Notes: generated by a model from the sequence alone, not told the origin. A stretch of 64,000 nucleotides of DNA from Nitzschia sp. pyKryTriq1 (GCA_956465555.1 OY101124.1:930001-994000), one strand, 5' to 3'. Positions 50,448 to 62,300 are shown, numbered from the stretch's first letter. Program-made: numbers and translations.

Positions 50448-53400
50448 ATGGCAGAAACTGTAGAAACGAAGGATGCTGCCCCACCGGTAAAGGCGGCGAA
50501 TCCCCCTCCAGTTATTTCCGTAGAGACATCAAAGGCAGAGGATGATGGCCGTCCTACTGAAGGTGAAAAGAACTTTGGGCAAGCTCGGACGCCCAAGCAT
50601 GCCAACAAGACTCGGGATGAGGATGCTGTCCCCGGAAGTCAACCCAAAATCACACCGGATCGATTGCAGAAACCCGAAGAGGGTCGTCCTATCTACAGCA
50701 GTGGCTCGCAACCAGGATATCCCCCCAGCGGGTTTTCCTCCGCTCATAGCTTCGAAGGTCGGCCGCTAGGTGGCGGTGGTGCTTTCCAGCCACATGAGCC
50801 ACGAAGACAGCCTCCTCCAGGTCCCCACGGAGACTACTACCCTCCTGCAAGTAGAGCCCAAGGTATGCATACAATCTCTCCACGAGGAGCTCATGGAGCT
50901 CACCATCGATACTATGCTGGTGGTCCTAGCCGGCCACCTAGAGTTGAAGCAGGCTATCAATCGCACCCAGGGTATTATGAACGCTCGTACAGTGAGTACG
51001 GACCACCTGGGAGGCCCGTGTATGAAGGACCCCCGTCTGCTGGCTACAGAAACACATATCAGAGCGGTGGTCCTCCTCCTCCGAGAGTTGCTGGGTATCC
51101 TCCAGAAGGTCGAAGCTACGGAGCTCACCAAACGGTACCACCTCCACCTGCAGGTACATACCATGGAGGCCAGCCAGCATACCCACCGCACTCTGGGCCA
51201 CCTGAGCACTATACTCGTGCCGAAGGACGCTACCCAGTCGACCACCACCCTTCTACAAATGGCAATTTCACCCGAGCCGTCTCCTCGTCGTTCGATCGTA
51301 GCATCAGAAGTCGAATCGACGAAAAGCCACTTGGTCCAGGTATCCCTGGCAAGCCTCCAAAGCATAGTGATGCCTCTATGGCATCCGACGACTCCTCCTG
51401 GAAACAACTGAAGCAAGTTCACAGCGTTGACGACAGCGCTATTCGCGAACGCCTCAAGAAAGATAAGGAGGAAGAGGATATTCAGGTCGAACAAGAGCCT
51501 GCATCAACTTCTTCCTCTTTGACGAATTCTCCGACAGAAGGCCCGGAACGCCTGCATGCCCTCAAAGAAGCCCAGAGAGTCGTTGCCGCGGCGGCAGCTG
51601 TGGTGGAAACGAAGGAGCCCTCTTCTCTGGATTCGCTCTCTTCTGTGGCTTCAGCTCAGGCTCCTATTGCAACCTCAGCTAAGAAACCAGCAAAGGCATC
51701 AAGCGACCCGCCACCTCCGTCGCCTGGAGCAGACTCTGCATCATTGGATCTCATGAAGTGCCATAGTGGTAGCAGTGGGCTGCTGCACTTGCCTGGTGAT
51801 GGAAAACGAGCCCGGGACGATGAAGAACGTGGTGATGTTGACACTGGCGCAGCAGGCGTCACTACTGACAATGAGATTCGCAGAGCACCATCAGAGTACG
51901 ATGATGCAAAGCATGCCGGAGATCTGCCCGCTTCGAAGAAGGTGCGAGTCGAGGCTCCGAAGTCCGATGACACCAAGCAAAAGTCGTCGCCTCTTTCCAT
52001 CACATGTAGCCCTTCTGCAGACAAGTTGAAGGAGTCCGCTAGTCGCATGAAAGCTCCATCAAGCAAGTCAGATTACACCTCTCCTCAACCTATGGAAGGT
52101 TCGTTTTACGACAAGCCACCTACGTACTCGTACTCCCTAGATTCGGCACCGCTACTTCCACGTGAAGGAGCAGCCCTTCGAACGCAACCAAGTTACCCGT
52201 CCTTGCCGCCTCGGCCTGGATCGAGCTCGTCGTCCACCATTACTCCAGCTGGAATGCAACTAGACGATGCTCGGGTACCAGCGGTATCTTCGTGGGAGAT
52301 TCACCCTCAGGATAGTTTTGGAAATGGCAGTATCGGAGGTGGGCAAGGACTCACATCGAGCTTTAGCTTTCAAGACTACCCGATACTGCCTACAGCCGAA
52401 AGTGACAATGGAAGCAATGGCGCTCAGCCCATCGCTTCTACGCCCTCTCATGCTGCTCCAGTATCGCACCATTCTGTAGGTGCGACTCAGCCTCCTCTTG
52501 AATCAAGAAACCAGTCCTTTGAAGGAGGGCATTATCACGGAAGCTTCCACCGAAGTGATAGCATGGATGTCAGCTATTCTGGACGAGCCGGTGTTCCTTA
52601 CTCAACAGGTCAAGGTCATCAGGGACAATTCCCTCCCCATGCCCCTTCCTGGGGTACAGCAGCTTCTGGTGGCTCCCATCATTCCGCTTACCACCCCCCT
52701 GGCCACTACAGTTCATATGGAGGTCGGATGTCTCATGAGTACACTGTGATGCGAAATTACTCCCATGACAGTGCTCATCGAACCTCGCCTCCGGTTGGCC
52801 CTGGACACCAGCTACGAAGAGCTCCTCCCGCTGGCTTCCAGCCTCCGTCCGAGTTCGCTGCTCCTCACAATCCACAGTTGACTCGACGTCCACCACCAGC
52901 CGTGTATATTATGCCGACAAGCCAAACAGCTGGTGCGAAGCGTGGCAATGGGGTGTTCAGTTGGAGCAAGGATGATGATGGTCGCCTCAGTGAGATTATG
53001 AAGAAGCACAAGAATCCCCGCGATTGGGAACCCATTGCAAAGGAGCATGGTCGTGGGAAGTCTGCCAAAGAATGCCACGAGCGTTGGATCAGGTACCTCA
53101 AGCCTGGAGTCCGAAAGGGACAGTGGACAGATCAAGAAGACGCAATAGTGATCGAAGCTGTTACTACGTCAAACGAGCAACCCTTCACGCGCTGGTCCGA
53201 TCTGGCTCAACAGTTGCCTGGCCGTGTTGGAAAGCAAATTCGTGATCGATGGGTAAACCATCTCAATCCAAACATCAACCACCTTCCCTTCAGCCGCGAA
53301 GATGATCTGAACCTTTGGAATGGACACCTGAAGCTTGGTAAGAGATGGGTCGAGATCTCGACCAAGTTTTTCAAGAATTCTCGTTCCGAAAATCATATCA

Positions 53401-53558
53401 AGAATCGTTGGTACAGTGCTTCCTTCAAGAAATTCATCACGAATGAATTTGGAGCTGATGCCTATGCCGGAACTTCCAAGCCAATGAAAAAGGTGGACAA
53501 GAAGAAGAAAATGTCTATGCACAAGGATGAAGAAGATGCTACAATGGAGGCTATCTAG
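50448..53558 (+). CDS. Three-repeat Myb (R1R2R3) transcription factor-like protein
   Basis: This 1036-residue protein has about 830 residues of disordered Pro/Tyr/Gly/Ser-rich sequence followed by three Myb repeats at about 834-1000. Repeat 1 has FSWSKDDDGRLSEIMKKH and W-I-R-Y-L-K-P; repeat 2 has GQWTDQEDAIVIEAV and IRDRWVNHLNP; repeat 3 has LPFSREDDLNLW and HIKNRWYSASFKKF. The Trp-spaced helices and the NRW recognition-helix signature indicate DNA binding. The N-terminal part resembles a prion-like or activation domain with YPPSGFSSAH-type segments. A Lys-rich end (KKVDKKKKMS) may add nuclear import. It is a single exon with a good ATG context. Target genes are unknown; R1R2R3 Myb proteins elsewhere often control cell-cycle genes. 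Confidence 0.92.
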   Translation: MAETVETKDAAPPVKAANPPPVISVETSKAEDDGRPTEGEKNFGQARTPKHANKTRDEDAVPGSQPKITPDRLQKPEEGRPIYSSGSQPGYPPSGFSSAHSFEGRPLGGGGAFQPHEPRRQPPPGPHGDYYPPASRAQGMHTISPRGAHGAHHRYYAGGPSRPPRVEAGYQSHPGYYERSYSEYGPPGRPVYEGPPSAGYRNTYQSGGPPPPRVAGYPPEGRSYGAHQTVPPPPAGTYHGGQPAYPPHSGPPEHYTRAEGRYPVDHHPSTNGNFTRAVSSSFDRSIRSRIDEKPLGPGIPGKPPKHSDASMASDDSSWKQLKQVHSVDDSAIRERLKKDKEEEDIQVEQEPASTSSSLTNSPTEGPERLHALKEAQRVVAAAAAVVETKEPSSLDSLSSVASAQAPIATSAKKPAKASSDPPPPSPGADSASLDLMKCHSGSSGLLHLPGDGKRARDDEERGDVDTGAAGVTTDNEIRRAPSEYDDAKHAGDLPASKKVRVEAPKSDDTKQKSSPLSITCSPSADKLKESASRMKAPSSKSDYTSPQPMEGSFYDKPPTYSYSLDSAPLLPREGAALRTQPSYPSLPPRPGSSSSSTITPAGMQLDDARVPAVSSWEIHPQDSFGNGSIGGGQGLTSSFSFQDYPILPTAESDNGSNGAQPIASTPSHAAPVSHHSVGATQPPLESRNQSFEGGHYHGSFHRSDSMDVSYSGRAGVPYSTGQGHQGQFPPHAPSWGTAASGGSHHSAYHPPGHYSSYGGRMSHEYTVMRNYSHDSAHRTSPPVGPGHQLRRAPPAGFQPPSEFAAPHNPQLTRRPPPAVYIMPTSQTAGAKRGNGVFSWSKDDDGRLSEIMKKHKNPRDWEPIAKEHGRGKSAKECHERWIRYLKPGVRKGQWTDQEDAIVIEAVTTSNEQPFTRWSDLAQQLPGRVGKQIRDRWVNHLNPNINHLPFSREDDLNLWNGHLKLGKRWVEISTKFFKNSRSENHIKNRWYSASFKKFITNEFGADAYAGTSKPMKKVDKKKKMSMHKDEEDATMEAI

Positions 53559-54191
53559 AAACGCATGGGGTGCTCTTCCATGATGAAGAGACCACTCGGG
53601 GTGTAGGTGGGGTTCACCTTTATTTTTTACAAATAATTTAAACACCTGAGCGATTCCAATCTGTTGTATCTGATCGGAATACGCCTCTTGGTCGAAGCCT
53701 TAACTGAATAATGTAAGGCAAATAATTGTATCTCTGTTTACGAGTATTCTGCTTGCATACCTGTACGATGGTCTCTAGAGAGATTATTTCCATACATTAC
53801 AGTACGAGTATTCGTACTGTAAATCAGTTCAGAAGTGAAAGAAAGTGATGATGCCACCTACGAGTACAAGTACCGGTGCCGTACTTACATCATCATCATG
53901 TTCTGACTTGTCCCTACTACCTACCGGTACCGGTACGGTAGTCTATAATATTTCGAGGCTCCTTTAGCGAGCAAAATAGCGACTACGAAGAGCTCAATAT
54001 TGCTTGCACCATACTTCATACTCGGGGCTGTAAACACCAGTCCAATACGGCCTTTGTAGGAAGTCTATTCCGAGATCTCTGCTGGCTACGAACCCCAAGG
54101 GGAATAGAACCGGGATACAGCACATGACGAGGATGTCTAATTTTAATTTTGCATGCATTCGTCAACGACCGATATAGCAAAAACATGGGTC
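53559..54191. other. Intergenic with dense GTAC clusters
   Basis: This 633-bp spacer lies between two convergent 3' ends. About nine or more GTAC tetramers fall within 53760-53945, including CAGTACGAGTATTCGTACTG (an imperfect palindrome) and CTACCGGTACCGGTACGGTA. Unlike other clusters, this one lies downstream of both neighbouring genes. Confidence 0.5.
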
Positions 54192-55021
54192 TTACTTGAA
54201 GATCTTGCTAAGAATGGCAGATCCAACTAGCGAGGCTGCACCGGCAGCTCCCAAAGCACCAACGGCAATCGTTTGGGCGGCAACTTCGACGATAGTATCA
54301 TCAGGGATAAGAACAACAGCTCCGGCAGCAGCGGCGAAGGAAGCCAGACCAGCAATCTGCAAAAGACCAGGAGAAATAGAGACAGCAGAGGCCAACAAAG
54401 GCAAGGCAGGAGGAGCCAATTCGATAAGCTTTGGAAGGATTGGCAAAACCTCGGGGGTAGCAGCTTCCACCAAGATAAGAACATCCTTGTTGGTAGCAGC
54501 CAACGCCAAGAGGGGTTCCAATTTGGAAAGAGAAAGGCCGGCTTTTTGGGCCTTGGACAAAAGCCCCGACTGGGCGACCTTGGTCAAAAGACGCGACGAT
54601 TCGACGCTCTCCAACAAGTTCTTCACGGCGATGTTGTTTCCAATGGTATCAACCTCATCTGCGAGCGATTTGGTTGCTGTCAGACTAGTTGTGAAGCCAT
54701 TTCGTGTAGCCGGAGCAAAGGCGCTCACGGCGGCGGCAAAAAGAGCTGAAGAACAATGACAAAAAGATAACAAAATAATGAGAAACAAGAAAAGGGGGTA
54801 TGTAACCAAAGAACTCGCTCTTCCAGACGCCAGGTCAACGCCTCCCAACGCATCATTTGACCACCACCAGGTGCACTTCAAGGAAGGTATCTTCCGGCCC
54901 GGAAAACGCGTCTTCTCATCGATCTCCACCGTTCCGTTCTGCTTGTTGTCCCCTGCTTAAAAATAGTAGAGTATCGTAAACTTGGTCAAAACTCACCAGC
55001 GATAAGCAATTGGAGCTTCAT
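54192..55021 (-). CDS. DUF1118 (PF06549) plastid protein, two exons
   Basis: A 25-base first exon (55021-54997) encoding MKLQLLIA joins across a 251-bp intron (donor GTGAGT, acceptor TTCAG) to exon 2 (54745-54192). The splice creates a signal peptide MKLQLLIAALFAAAVSAFAP with a canonical SAFAP plastid motif, total 192 residues. The mature part has AQKAGLSLSKLEPLLALA and VVLIPDDTIVEVAAQ, the conserved pattern of DUF1118 proteins of plants and algae. Hydrophobic Ala/Leu/Pro-rich segments suggest a thylakoid or envelope membrane protein. Function is not established. The longer open frame continuing upstream through the intron begins with implausible sequence and is rejected. Confidence 0.88.
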
Positions 55022-55639
55022 GGTTGCAACTATCTGAAATAAAGTGGAGGTGAAAAAACTTGTTTACGCAGCAGAGCAAGTTGAACTCGGTCGTTTCTCG
55101 TCCATCGTCTCTCTTGTTGGCCTTTGGATCTCGTCGTCGTCGTCTTGGCGCTGTCTTTTTTCTGGCCACGTACTTGCTTCCGGCCGAACCGACGAAGTAC
55201 GCACGACGAAAAAGAAGCTTTTTCACGCGGAATGTGGCGCGCAGCGCATGCGATAGACCGCATACTCTACCTGGTACGTACGTACTCGTACCGTAGCACG
55301 AGTACGAGAGAGCGCGAGGGAGTACTTGATCCTGTGAAGCACATCCGCCAATTTGTGTCAATCAACAGAGTCTGGCCGCCGCCAGGATTTCATTTCTGAT
55401 GAACGAAACTCTCCTCCTCCTCCTCCTCCTCCTCCGCCGCATTGAGCGAAAATTCCGACCACTGTGATGCGATGAACAACAGACGAAAGACGAAAGACCA
55501 TGGGATGTGCGACGATGATGACATGAGACATGACTATTACACACCACCTGTACTGTACCATTCCAACCCAATAGTGTCTTACCTCTCCCGGGACACAAAT
55601 AGCAACCTTTCAAGCTTGGTACTCGTATTCAAGTTCACG
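55022..55639. promoter_or_regulatory. Divergent upstream region of DUF1118 and PTH2
   Basis: These 618 bp lie between two start codons. They carry a GTAC-rich cluster at about 55270-55325 (CTGGTACGTACGTACTCGTA and following) and a (CTC)n run at about 55409-55434. Confidence 0.5.
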
Positions 55640-56191
55640 ATGGCGTCAATCAGCTCTTCTCCTTGGGCATACTTTGTAGCCGGTGCATTGCTGCCCACAC
55701 TGGCCGTGTTCCTGCTACGAAGACCAAATTTTTTATCCGCTACTGGCGACAACGACAACGACAGCGATAGTGATGACGACGAGGATATGGAAGACTTGAC
55801 CAGTGGTGGACCCTCGAGCAAATGGGGCCGATTGGATGCTCCATACAAAATGGTACTCTGTGTCAATCAAGAGCTAACCATGGGCAAGGGGAAAGTGGCG
55901 GCGCAGTGTTGCCATGCTGCTGTGGGATGTTACAAACGGGCTAGCAAGCAATGTCCGGCGGCCTTGCGTGCGTGGGAAGTCTCGGGGTGTGCCAAGATTG
56001 CGCTCAAGTGTCCCACCCAAGACGAGTTGGAGCTGATAGCCGCAAAAGCCATGGAACGAGACATTCCATTATATTTGGTAGAAGATGCAGGTCGAACTCA
56101 AATTGCGGCTGGATCGCGGACAGTTCTAGGTTTGGGTCCTGCACCCGCTTATGTTTTTGAAGATGTCACGTCTCACTTAAAGCTAATGTAG
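55640..56191 (+). CDS. PTH2: Peptidyl-tRNA hydrolase 2, membrane-anchored
   Basis: This enzyme releases peptides from prematurely dissociated peptidyl-tRNA. The 183-residue protein matches human PTRH2 in layout. An N-terminal membrane anchor lies at about 10-28 (AYFVAGALLPTLAVFLL), an acidic linker at 35-55, then the catalytic domain from about 70: MVLCVNQELTMGKGKVAAQC, HAAVGCYKRA, the DAGRTQIAAGSRTVLGLG signature and HLKLM at the end. The start at 55640 is chosen by alignment of the anchor. The open frame runs about 66 codons further upstream but begins with TTG and has no family match. Family members sit on the outer mitochondrial membrane or cytosolic membranes. Confidence 0.93.
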   Translation: MASISSSPWAYFVAGALLPTLAVFLLRRPNFLSATGDNDNDSDSDDDEDMEDLTSGGPSSKWGRLDAPYKMVLCVNQELTMGKGKVAAQCCHAAVGCYKRASKQCPAALRAWEVSGCAKIALKCPTQDELELIAAKAMERDIPLYLVEDAGRTQIAAGSRTVLGLGPAPAYVFEDVTSHLKLM

Positions 56192-56384
56192 CGAGGAAAT
56201 TTAAACATCGAGAGATATAGAGCCTACTTACCCATGTTGCTATATGCTAGTAGATCGTACGAGTACCACGTGCGCTCTGTCGCAGGGCCCCACTAACATT
56301 TGGAGATTTCGATGACCGACCAATACAGTACAATCGATCTTGTGATATGTGGTTTCTTATTGCGCTAGACGTTCTTTTCGGGTT

Positions 56385-58412
56385 CTATGTTATCCGTTTG
56401 TCGGTCGCAAAGTCCCCATATTCTGCATCGTCCGGGTCGTCAGTATAGGATCCCTTGTCACGGAATGATGCATCGGATAGTTCGACTTCGGCGCGTTGAT
56501 AACGAGTCTTTGTTCGTTTAGGGCCGCACAAGCATCGTCCGCACCAACAACCCAAAAGGAGTGCCACGAGCACGACAAATCCAACACCGGCACGGCAGGC
56601 AAGAGTATCGCAAGCATCTGCCAGTCCACTGGCGGCCTTTTTGAGGTCATTGGCGGGAGATTGTTCGTCATGAGCACTGCCGCCGGACGGTGAGGGGTGA
56701 CCTTTCTTGCCAGTGGTGTCAGGTGGTGTGTCACCTCCAAAGGGCAGGTCGTCGTTGTCTGGAGCGGGGGGTATGGTTTCAAGAGTACTTGTGCTGCCGC
56801 CATCATCAATATGGCCTCCAGGTTTGTCATTGTTCTCAGCAGCGGGCTTGTCATTGTTCTCAGCAAACGCAATACTATCCAAAACATCCGCAAACCCTGC
56901 CTGCGTGACAAGTTTGTTGTAGTCACACTGCGATTCTGCCCATCCAATGCGAAGATTGTCTGCATCAAACATCACATCGTGACCCATCATGGCATTGGCC
57001 CCAAGAACCGAACCACTACCTTCCGTGTCATAAAAGCGAGATGTGTATTTTCCCGATGAGTCTAGCTCCATGTAGTGAGAGGGTGGGATCGCCAGAATAA
57101 CGTCGTACGGATGTTGGGTATCCATCTCCCCCGCCAAACCAACCACTTGGGTAGGGTCCCCATTGACGCCCATGTTTGTGGCTTCGTCCCCATACAATTG
57201 AAATAGAATGGTTGGGTACGCTGCCAGCTGCGCCTCGGTCAGGGATACGGCAGTGTGCGAATAGGCGGCCCCGCTCAAATTCTGAAAGGCATCCCGAAAC
57301 GCTTGCGAGATTTTTCGAGTAAAATAGGTATCCGTAGTACCACTATCGACAATGACGCCCCCACTATTCAAATCGCTTTCGGCAATGTTGAGGTTAACCA
57401 ATTTTGCTGCGGGGTTACTGGACTTGGCAGATTCTCCTCCTGTCCCATGCCGCAAGTACATGGCGCGAATCTTGACACCAAAAAATCCCGATTTTCCGCC
57501 GCCTTGAGAGGTGTAGACCATCTCCGAAGCATGCAAACGCTTCTCAACACCGCCAAATGTCATGGCACCAGCTTCGGTTCCTTCCCTGGTTGCCTCCGAC
57601 GGTCGAGAGAAGCACAAACTGAACTTTTGCTCGTCGCCCATTTTGCCTGCCGAGTACATTTGCTTCCAAAAGGACGTCTTGGAGTTTTCCATTCCCATGA
57701 TACCATCCGCCAGCTGAGTTTTGAACAAGCCTGTTAACTTGTATTGGCATCCAAATGTCATGGGGAAGGCAAAGTGCTTGGCAAATTTGGGATCGATATC
57801 TTCCGATCCATTGTCCTCCAACAACGGTGCAACATGCGGCCCGCCCACATAGCACATATCCTTGGCTTCAAACGCATACCAGCTAGATCCCTCTTGATAA
57901 CTCATCGAAATCTTGCACTGTTCCTCTCCCGAAGCGCTACAGGTTCCACGTTGGCATTCTCCACAGGGTGTCTTGTGAAAGCTACTACTAGCGTCAAAGT
58001 CAAAGTAGTTGTCAATGTGGTAGGTGGGAGCTCCGCAGTCATTGCAGCCGCTGCATGGAAACGCTGTCAGGGAGCTTCCAGTATCGACAATCACGGTTTG
58101 TCTTTGCGGAGGAGTTCCCACCCACACATCGGCATAGTGTGTGCCGTATCCATGATACAAGGCGCCCACCTGCAAGGCTTCTTCACGGCGGCGGAATTGG
58201 GTGTTTCTATCAAACATGGCGGGATCCACCGAGTGATAATGCCGGAGTCCACGTGCTTCCTCCTGCAATTCCTTCAATCGCCGTTGCTTCTGAACGTGAT
58301 GAGGAATCAAGGGCATCATTTTCACCGATGCCTCCGCGGCGGCGAGGACCCAGCACGCCAACACATGCAAGTAGTACGACACGAACAATGACCGAGACTG
58401 CGAAAACATCAT
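56385..58412 (-). CDS. Membrane-anchored pepsin-family (A1) aspartic protease, second copy
   Basis: This 675-residue paralogue of the protease at 15360-17534 starts at 58412 (the longer frame begins with GTG). A signal peptide (about 1-27, ending LAAAEA) is followed by a basic propeptide. The first active-site Asp is in VIVDTGSS (D110) and the second in VIVDSGTTDTYF (D356). Shared segments with the paralogue include QVGALYHGYGTHYADVW, GLFKTQLADGIMGM and AHPYDVI-type blocks (QHPYDVILAIPPSHYMEL). A stalk with a duplicated AENNDKP unit and Pro/Gly/Ser sequence leads to a transmembrane helix near 600-620 (GVGFVVLVALLLGCWCG) and an acidic cytosolic tail. It is likely a surface or endomembrane sheddase. 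It is divergent from the double hydrolase gene. Confidence 0.9.
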   Translation of the reverse strand: MMFSQSRSLFVSYYLHVLACWVLAAAEASVKMMPLIPHHVQKQRRLKELQEEARGLRHYHSVDPAMFDRNTQFRRREEALQVGALYHGYGTHYADVWVGTPPQRQTVIVDTGSSLTAFPCSGCNDCGAPTYHIDNYFDFDASSSFHKTPCGECQRGTCSASGEEQCKISMSYQEGSSWYAFEAKDMCYVGGPHVAPLLEDNGSEDIDPKFAKHFAFPMTFGCQYKLTGLFKTQLADGIMGMENSKTSFWKQMYSAGKMGDEQKFSLCFSRPSEATREGTEAGAMTFGGVEKRLHASEMVYTSQGGGKSGFFGVKIRAMYLRHGTGGESAKSSNPAAKLVNLNIAESDLNSGGVIVDSGTTDTYFTRKISQAFRDAFQNLSGAAYSHTAVSLTEAQLAAYPTILFQLYGDEATNMGVNGDPTQVVGLAGEMDTQHPYDVILAIPPSHYMELDSSGKYTSRFYDTEGSGSVLGANAMMGHDVMFDADNLRIGWAESQCDYNKLVTQAGFADVLDSIAFAENNDKPAAENNDKPGGHIDDGGSTSTLETIPPAPDNDDLPFGGDTPPDTTGKKGHPSPSGGSAHDEQSPANDLKKAASGLADACDTLACRAGVGFVVLVALLLGCWCGRCLCGPKRTKTRYQRAEVELSDASFRDKGSYTDDPDDAEYGDFATDKRIT

Positions 58413-59315
58413 GGTGCTATGAAATCTCAATAGCAACAAGAATAATGACAACAGCACAAGAAGAGGGTTTGGTAGCTCGTTGCTTGCTCGATAGCAACTG
58501 CAAAAACAATGCAGCACTACTCGTACCAGAACTTGCACAAAAAGTTACGTGAATGAATCAATCAAATCTTGCGTCGTTTCATCACAAAACAAAAAATGAA
58601 AATGCCAATACACCTCGCTACTAGTTGCTACCGGTACAAGTTGTTGTGGGCGAAGACCGAAGACGGGAAGTTATTGGGACGGCGGGAAAGACAGCCACCA
58701 CACCACGGCACTCTGTGATAACTCAGACGGACAGGCAGGCGCTTTGGCTGACGGCCTCGAATCATCACTGGGCGTTTTATTAGCGGCGTGATCAAAAAAT
58801 AATTCACGAGTACAGCACACGAAGGCGGGTCGTCTTGCTTCCCATCCGCTTTGCTTCGTTTTTGCGCGAGACGTGGATACTTGGCCACGTCGGCTCATGT
58901 TGGAAGCAGAAGGAATGCAAAATAAATACCGGGCATGATACCAGCATACCGGTACAGTCTACCGTCGGTACATACGAATACATGAAGGAGGAGAAACAAA
59001 GTTCATGTCGATGATGATGCGGTGGTCGACTGTCGACGACTTTATTCTTGCTAGCTACAGTACTTGTACTACTGTAGTAGAGCCAAACACAACAGTGTTT
59101 GTTGGAACGCAATCCATCCGCCGCCATTAGTAACTGACAAGAGTAGTTGTCTGGCAGATGATAGATAGCAGCTGCCCAGTCATTGTGTTCCAGTTGTCTC
59201 CCTTGAAACTCATTTGCTTCCACCTATATCTACTCGTATCGTCCACGGCTGGAGTGTCGAACAAGAAGTACTTGCTCCTACTAGCTCTACTCCTTTTCCC
59301 TCCGAGATAAGCAGC
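58413..59315. promoter_or_regulatory. Divergent upstream region of protease 2 and double hydrolase
   Basis: About 900 bp lie between two start codons. ACCGGTAC motifs occur at about 58630 and 58950. The open frames on both strands look non-coding. Confidence 0.4.
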
Positions 59316-62300
59316 ATGGTATTTTCGAGCAAGTCACCGAGACGGCGCCTGGCTATATTACTGGGCTCGATTCTTTCCTTGGCGACGTGGGTGTTTAGTT
59401 TTCAAGCGGTGTTCACCGTGCCTCGATCATCTTCCCTACAACAACGAATGTCGTTCCGAGGGAAAGAAGAATCATCATCATCATCGCGTGCCCTCTTCTC
59501 GTCCAGGAACGAGAACAATAAAGACTCATCACCACCACCACCACCACCCACTACGACCCTCACCAGAATACCGGTAGAACCGCAATCAGATCAACAAACG
59601 TCTTCTTGGGTTCCACGGCTCGCCTTTTTGTTCGTTAATCAATTTCGTCATCGTTTGGAGAAGGTGAATGCTACGCGGGTCAGCGCCATTGCATCATCAG
59701 TCAAGGAGGAGGAGTCGAACGCTAGGAATGGAATTCTAGAAGGGAGTAATGGTTCTATCATGTTTGTCCAAGACACAAGCACTGGTCCGAGTTTCAATAC
59801 CACAGCTAGTACATTCGTTTCATTTTCAGCTGCCATGGCCGTTGTCGATGGAATCTTGGATGTGCCACAGGACGAGTTGCCCGATATTGGCCCAATCATC
59901 GACCAACTCCTGACGTCGGAGGATGGTGATGACGACGACGACGACGAACAAGATTTGTCGGCGAGGGCAAGTTTCTTCCCTTTACCTACTACGACGTCGA
60001 CAAGGAGTGTAAACCCTGATTCCAATGCTGGGATACATAATCAGGTCATGTGGAATCTCACTCGCGATCTCAGCGATGAGGAGGAGAGGGGAGAGGAGTT
60101 GCTAATCGACACCAGTGTGTTGAAAGAACCAGAAATCTTCAGCGAGGTCCAATCGGATGAGAAACTGGTAGACGGTGGTATTGGTACCAATACCGTATCG
60201 AGCACAAATATTGCTGAGGAGCTATTGATGGTTGACACGCCTACAACAATTGAAAGTGCTAGCTCCACGGAGAAATCGCCTGGTTTCGATATTGCAATGG
60301 ACGAAGTCTCTGAAGAATCATCCTTGACGAAGCCTCTTGAAGCTGGGGGTGCTACTGACGAAGCGACAATGAAGTCTCGTTTTCTCAATAGTGATGCGGT
60401 ACCCATGGAAGTATATCCTGAAGTCAAGGACTTTGTTCCTAGTGATCGGCTCGACTTTTTAGAAGAAACCGCTGTGATGACAGTAGAGACTGAGCTGGAC
60501 ACTTTGGTGGTGTTCGAAGAGTCTGATCATAGTAGTGTGGCGAATAATATGTCTCCAGGGAAAGACGAGGACTCGGAGCAAGAAAATTTGAAGCGTAGAG
60601 CCGCAGAGATCTCGCATTCCTTCTACGCCAAAGAATTTCGACCCACAGGGTTTGCCAAGAATCCTCATCTTCAGACTATTGTTGCAGTCAAGGCACGCCA
60701 AGAATCCATGTACTTTCCAACCACCGGAAATCTAATTCTGTCCAAGTTCCAGTGGGACTATCGGCAACGGGTCGAGACGCCAGATGGCGACTTCTTTGAT
60801 GTGGACTGGAAATATGCGAGTACCCAAGCTACGGCTACCGATGACTTTCTCTTGGCTACCAACGATCCATCGACCGTCTCTTCGACCACACCTATTGTCC
60901 TGATCTGCCATGGCCTTCAGTCTAATACAGATTCACCCCTTACCAAAGACATGACGATCGCATTTAAAAACGTGGGTATGGATGTTGCTGCTATTAACTT
61001 TCGTGGGTGCAGTGGTGAGCCCAATCGAACACCTATGGGCTATCATTTGAGCTATACAGACGATCTCGAATTGATGGTAAAGCAAATTTCCACCAACCAC
61101 CCAGGACGACCCATCTATCTTTCAGGATTTTCGCTCGGGGCCAATGTCGTGACAAATTTCCTCGCGAACATCGGTGCGAACGCAGCAAATGCCTACAATA
61201 TCTGGGGTGCTGCTGTCAATGCAGTACCTTTTGACTTAACCAAGTGTCAAAGTGTAAATGAACCTGGTTTTTCTGGTTCTGTCTATGGAAACCTGCTTTT
61301 CAAGTCATTGCAAACACGTGTTCTGCAATCCATGGAGACAATCGACTACAACTTCACCAGGGAGGAGCTTGAAAACTGTACGAATTGTCAAGAGTTCGAC
61401 GACTTGGTGGTATGTTCCGTCTACGACGAATTCGAAAATGCAACCGACTACCATCGCAAATCCAGCACCTACAATCGTCTCCATGAAATCATGGTCCCGC
61501 AGCTGATAGTGCAAGCCTTAGATGATCCCTTCTTTGTCGGAAACACCAACCCCGACAATGATCCGACGTTACCTTGCCGAATCCACTACACAAAGCACGG
61601 TGGACACTGCGGCTATGTCTTCCATTCCGAAGAAAGAGACAAGCGCGATTCCTCCTTCATGCCGACCGAGCTTGCACGCTTCCTGGAGCACGTGCACCAA
61701 GCTCGCACCGGCCAAAAGTCAACGACACTTGCACTGCGTCAAAAACAACCGATGCCCATCAAACCTCAAGCAATCGAAAACACAAAGGGACAGGTTTTCC
61801 CCCGAGAAAAGCTTCGACGGGCGATGGCCGCCACAGCTGCGCATGCTTTTGTCACTCGGGAGTTCGTACCCGCTGAGTGGGCTAAAAACGAGCATGTTCA
61901 GACGATAATGGGAGCTCTGTTCCGCAGGCAAACGATGTACGTCAACAATCGCACGGATACAATGAGTCTACTGCAAGCCTTCTTTAGCACCGACGAGTTC
62001 AAGTGGGATGAGCGGGAGCGAATTTCAACGCCCGATGGTGACTTTTTTGACGTGGACTGGAAATACGTCAACTCCAACGCGGAAGATAGGCCGTTGGTTT
62101 TGATTTGTCACGGTCTTCAGTCAGATTCAAGCTCCCCGCTCGCACAAGACATGGCACAAGCATTCAATGACATTGGTATGGATGCTGGGTGTGTCAACTT
62201 TCGCGGCTGTAGTGGAGAAATCAACAAGACGCCGGTGGGTTATCACTTGGGCTTCACCGAAGACTTGTTGCAGATTATTGATCGCGTCAACAAGAAATAC

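Noticed and set aside
50766-51494. Frames of over 200 codons on both strands inside the Myb gene
   Set aside because: They are shadows within the low-complexity Pro/Tyr/Gly region of the real frame; no family match.
54746-54929. Continuous open frame upstream of DUF1118 exon 2 as its N-terminus
   Set aside because: It lacks a plastid signal start, whereas the spliced first exon gives a complete signal peptide with SAFAP.
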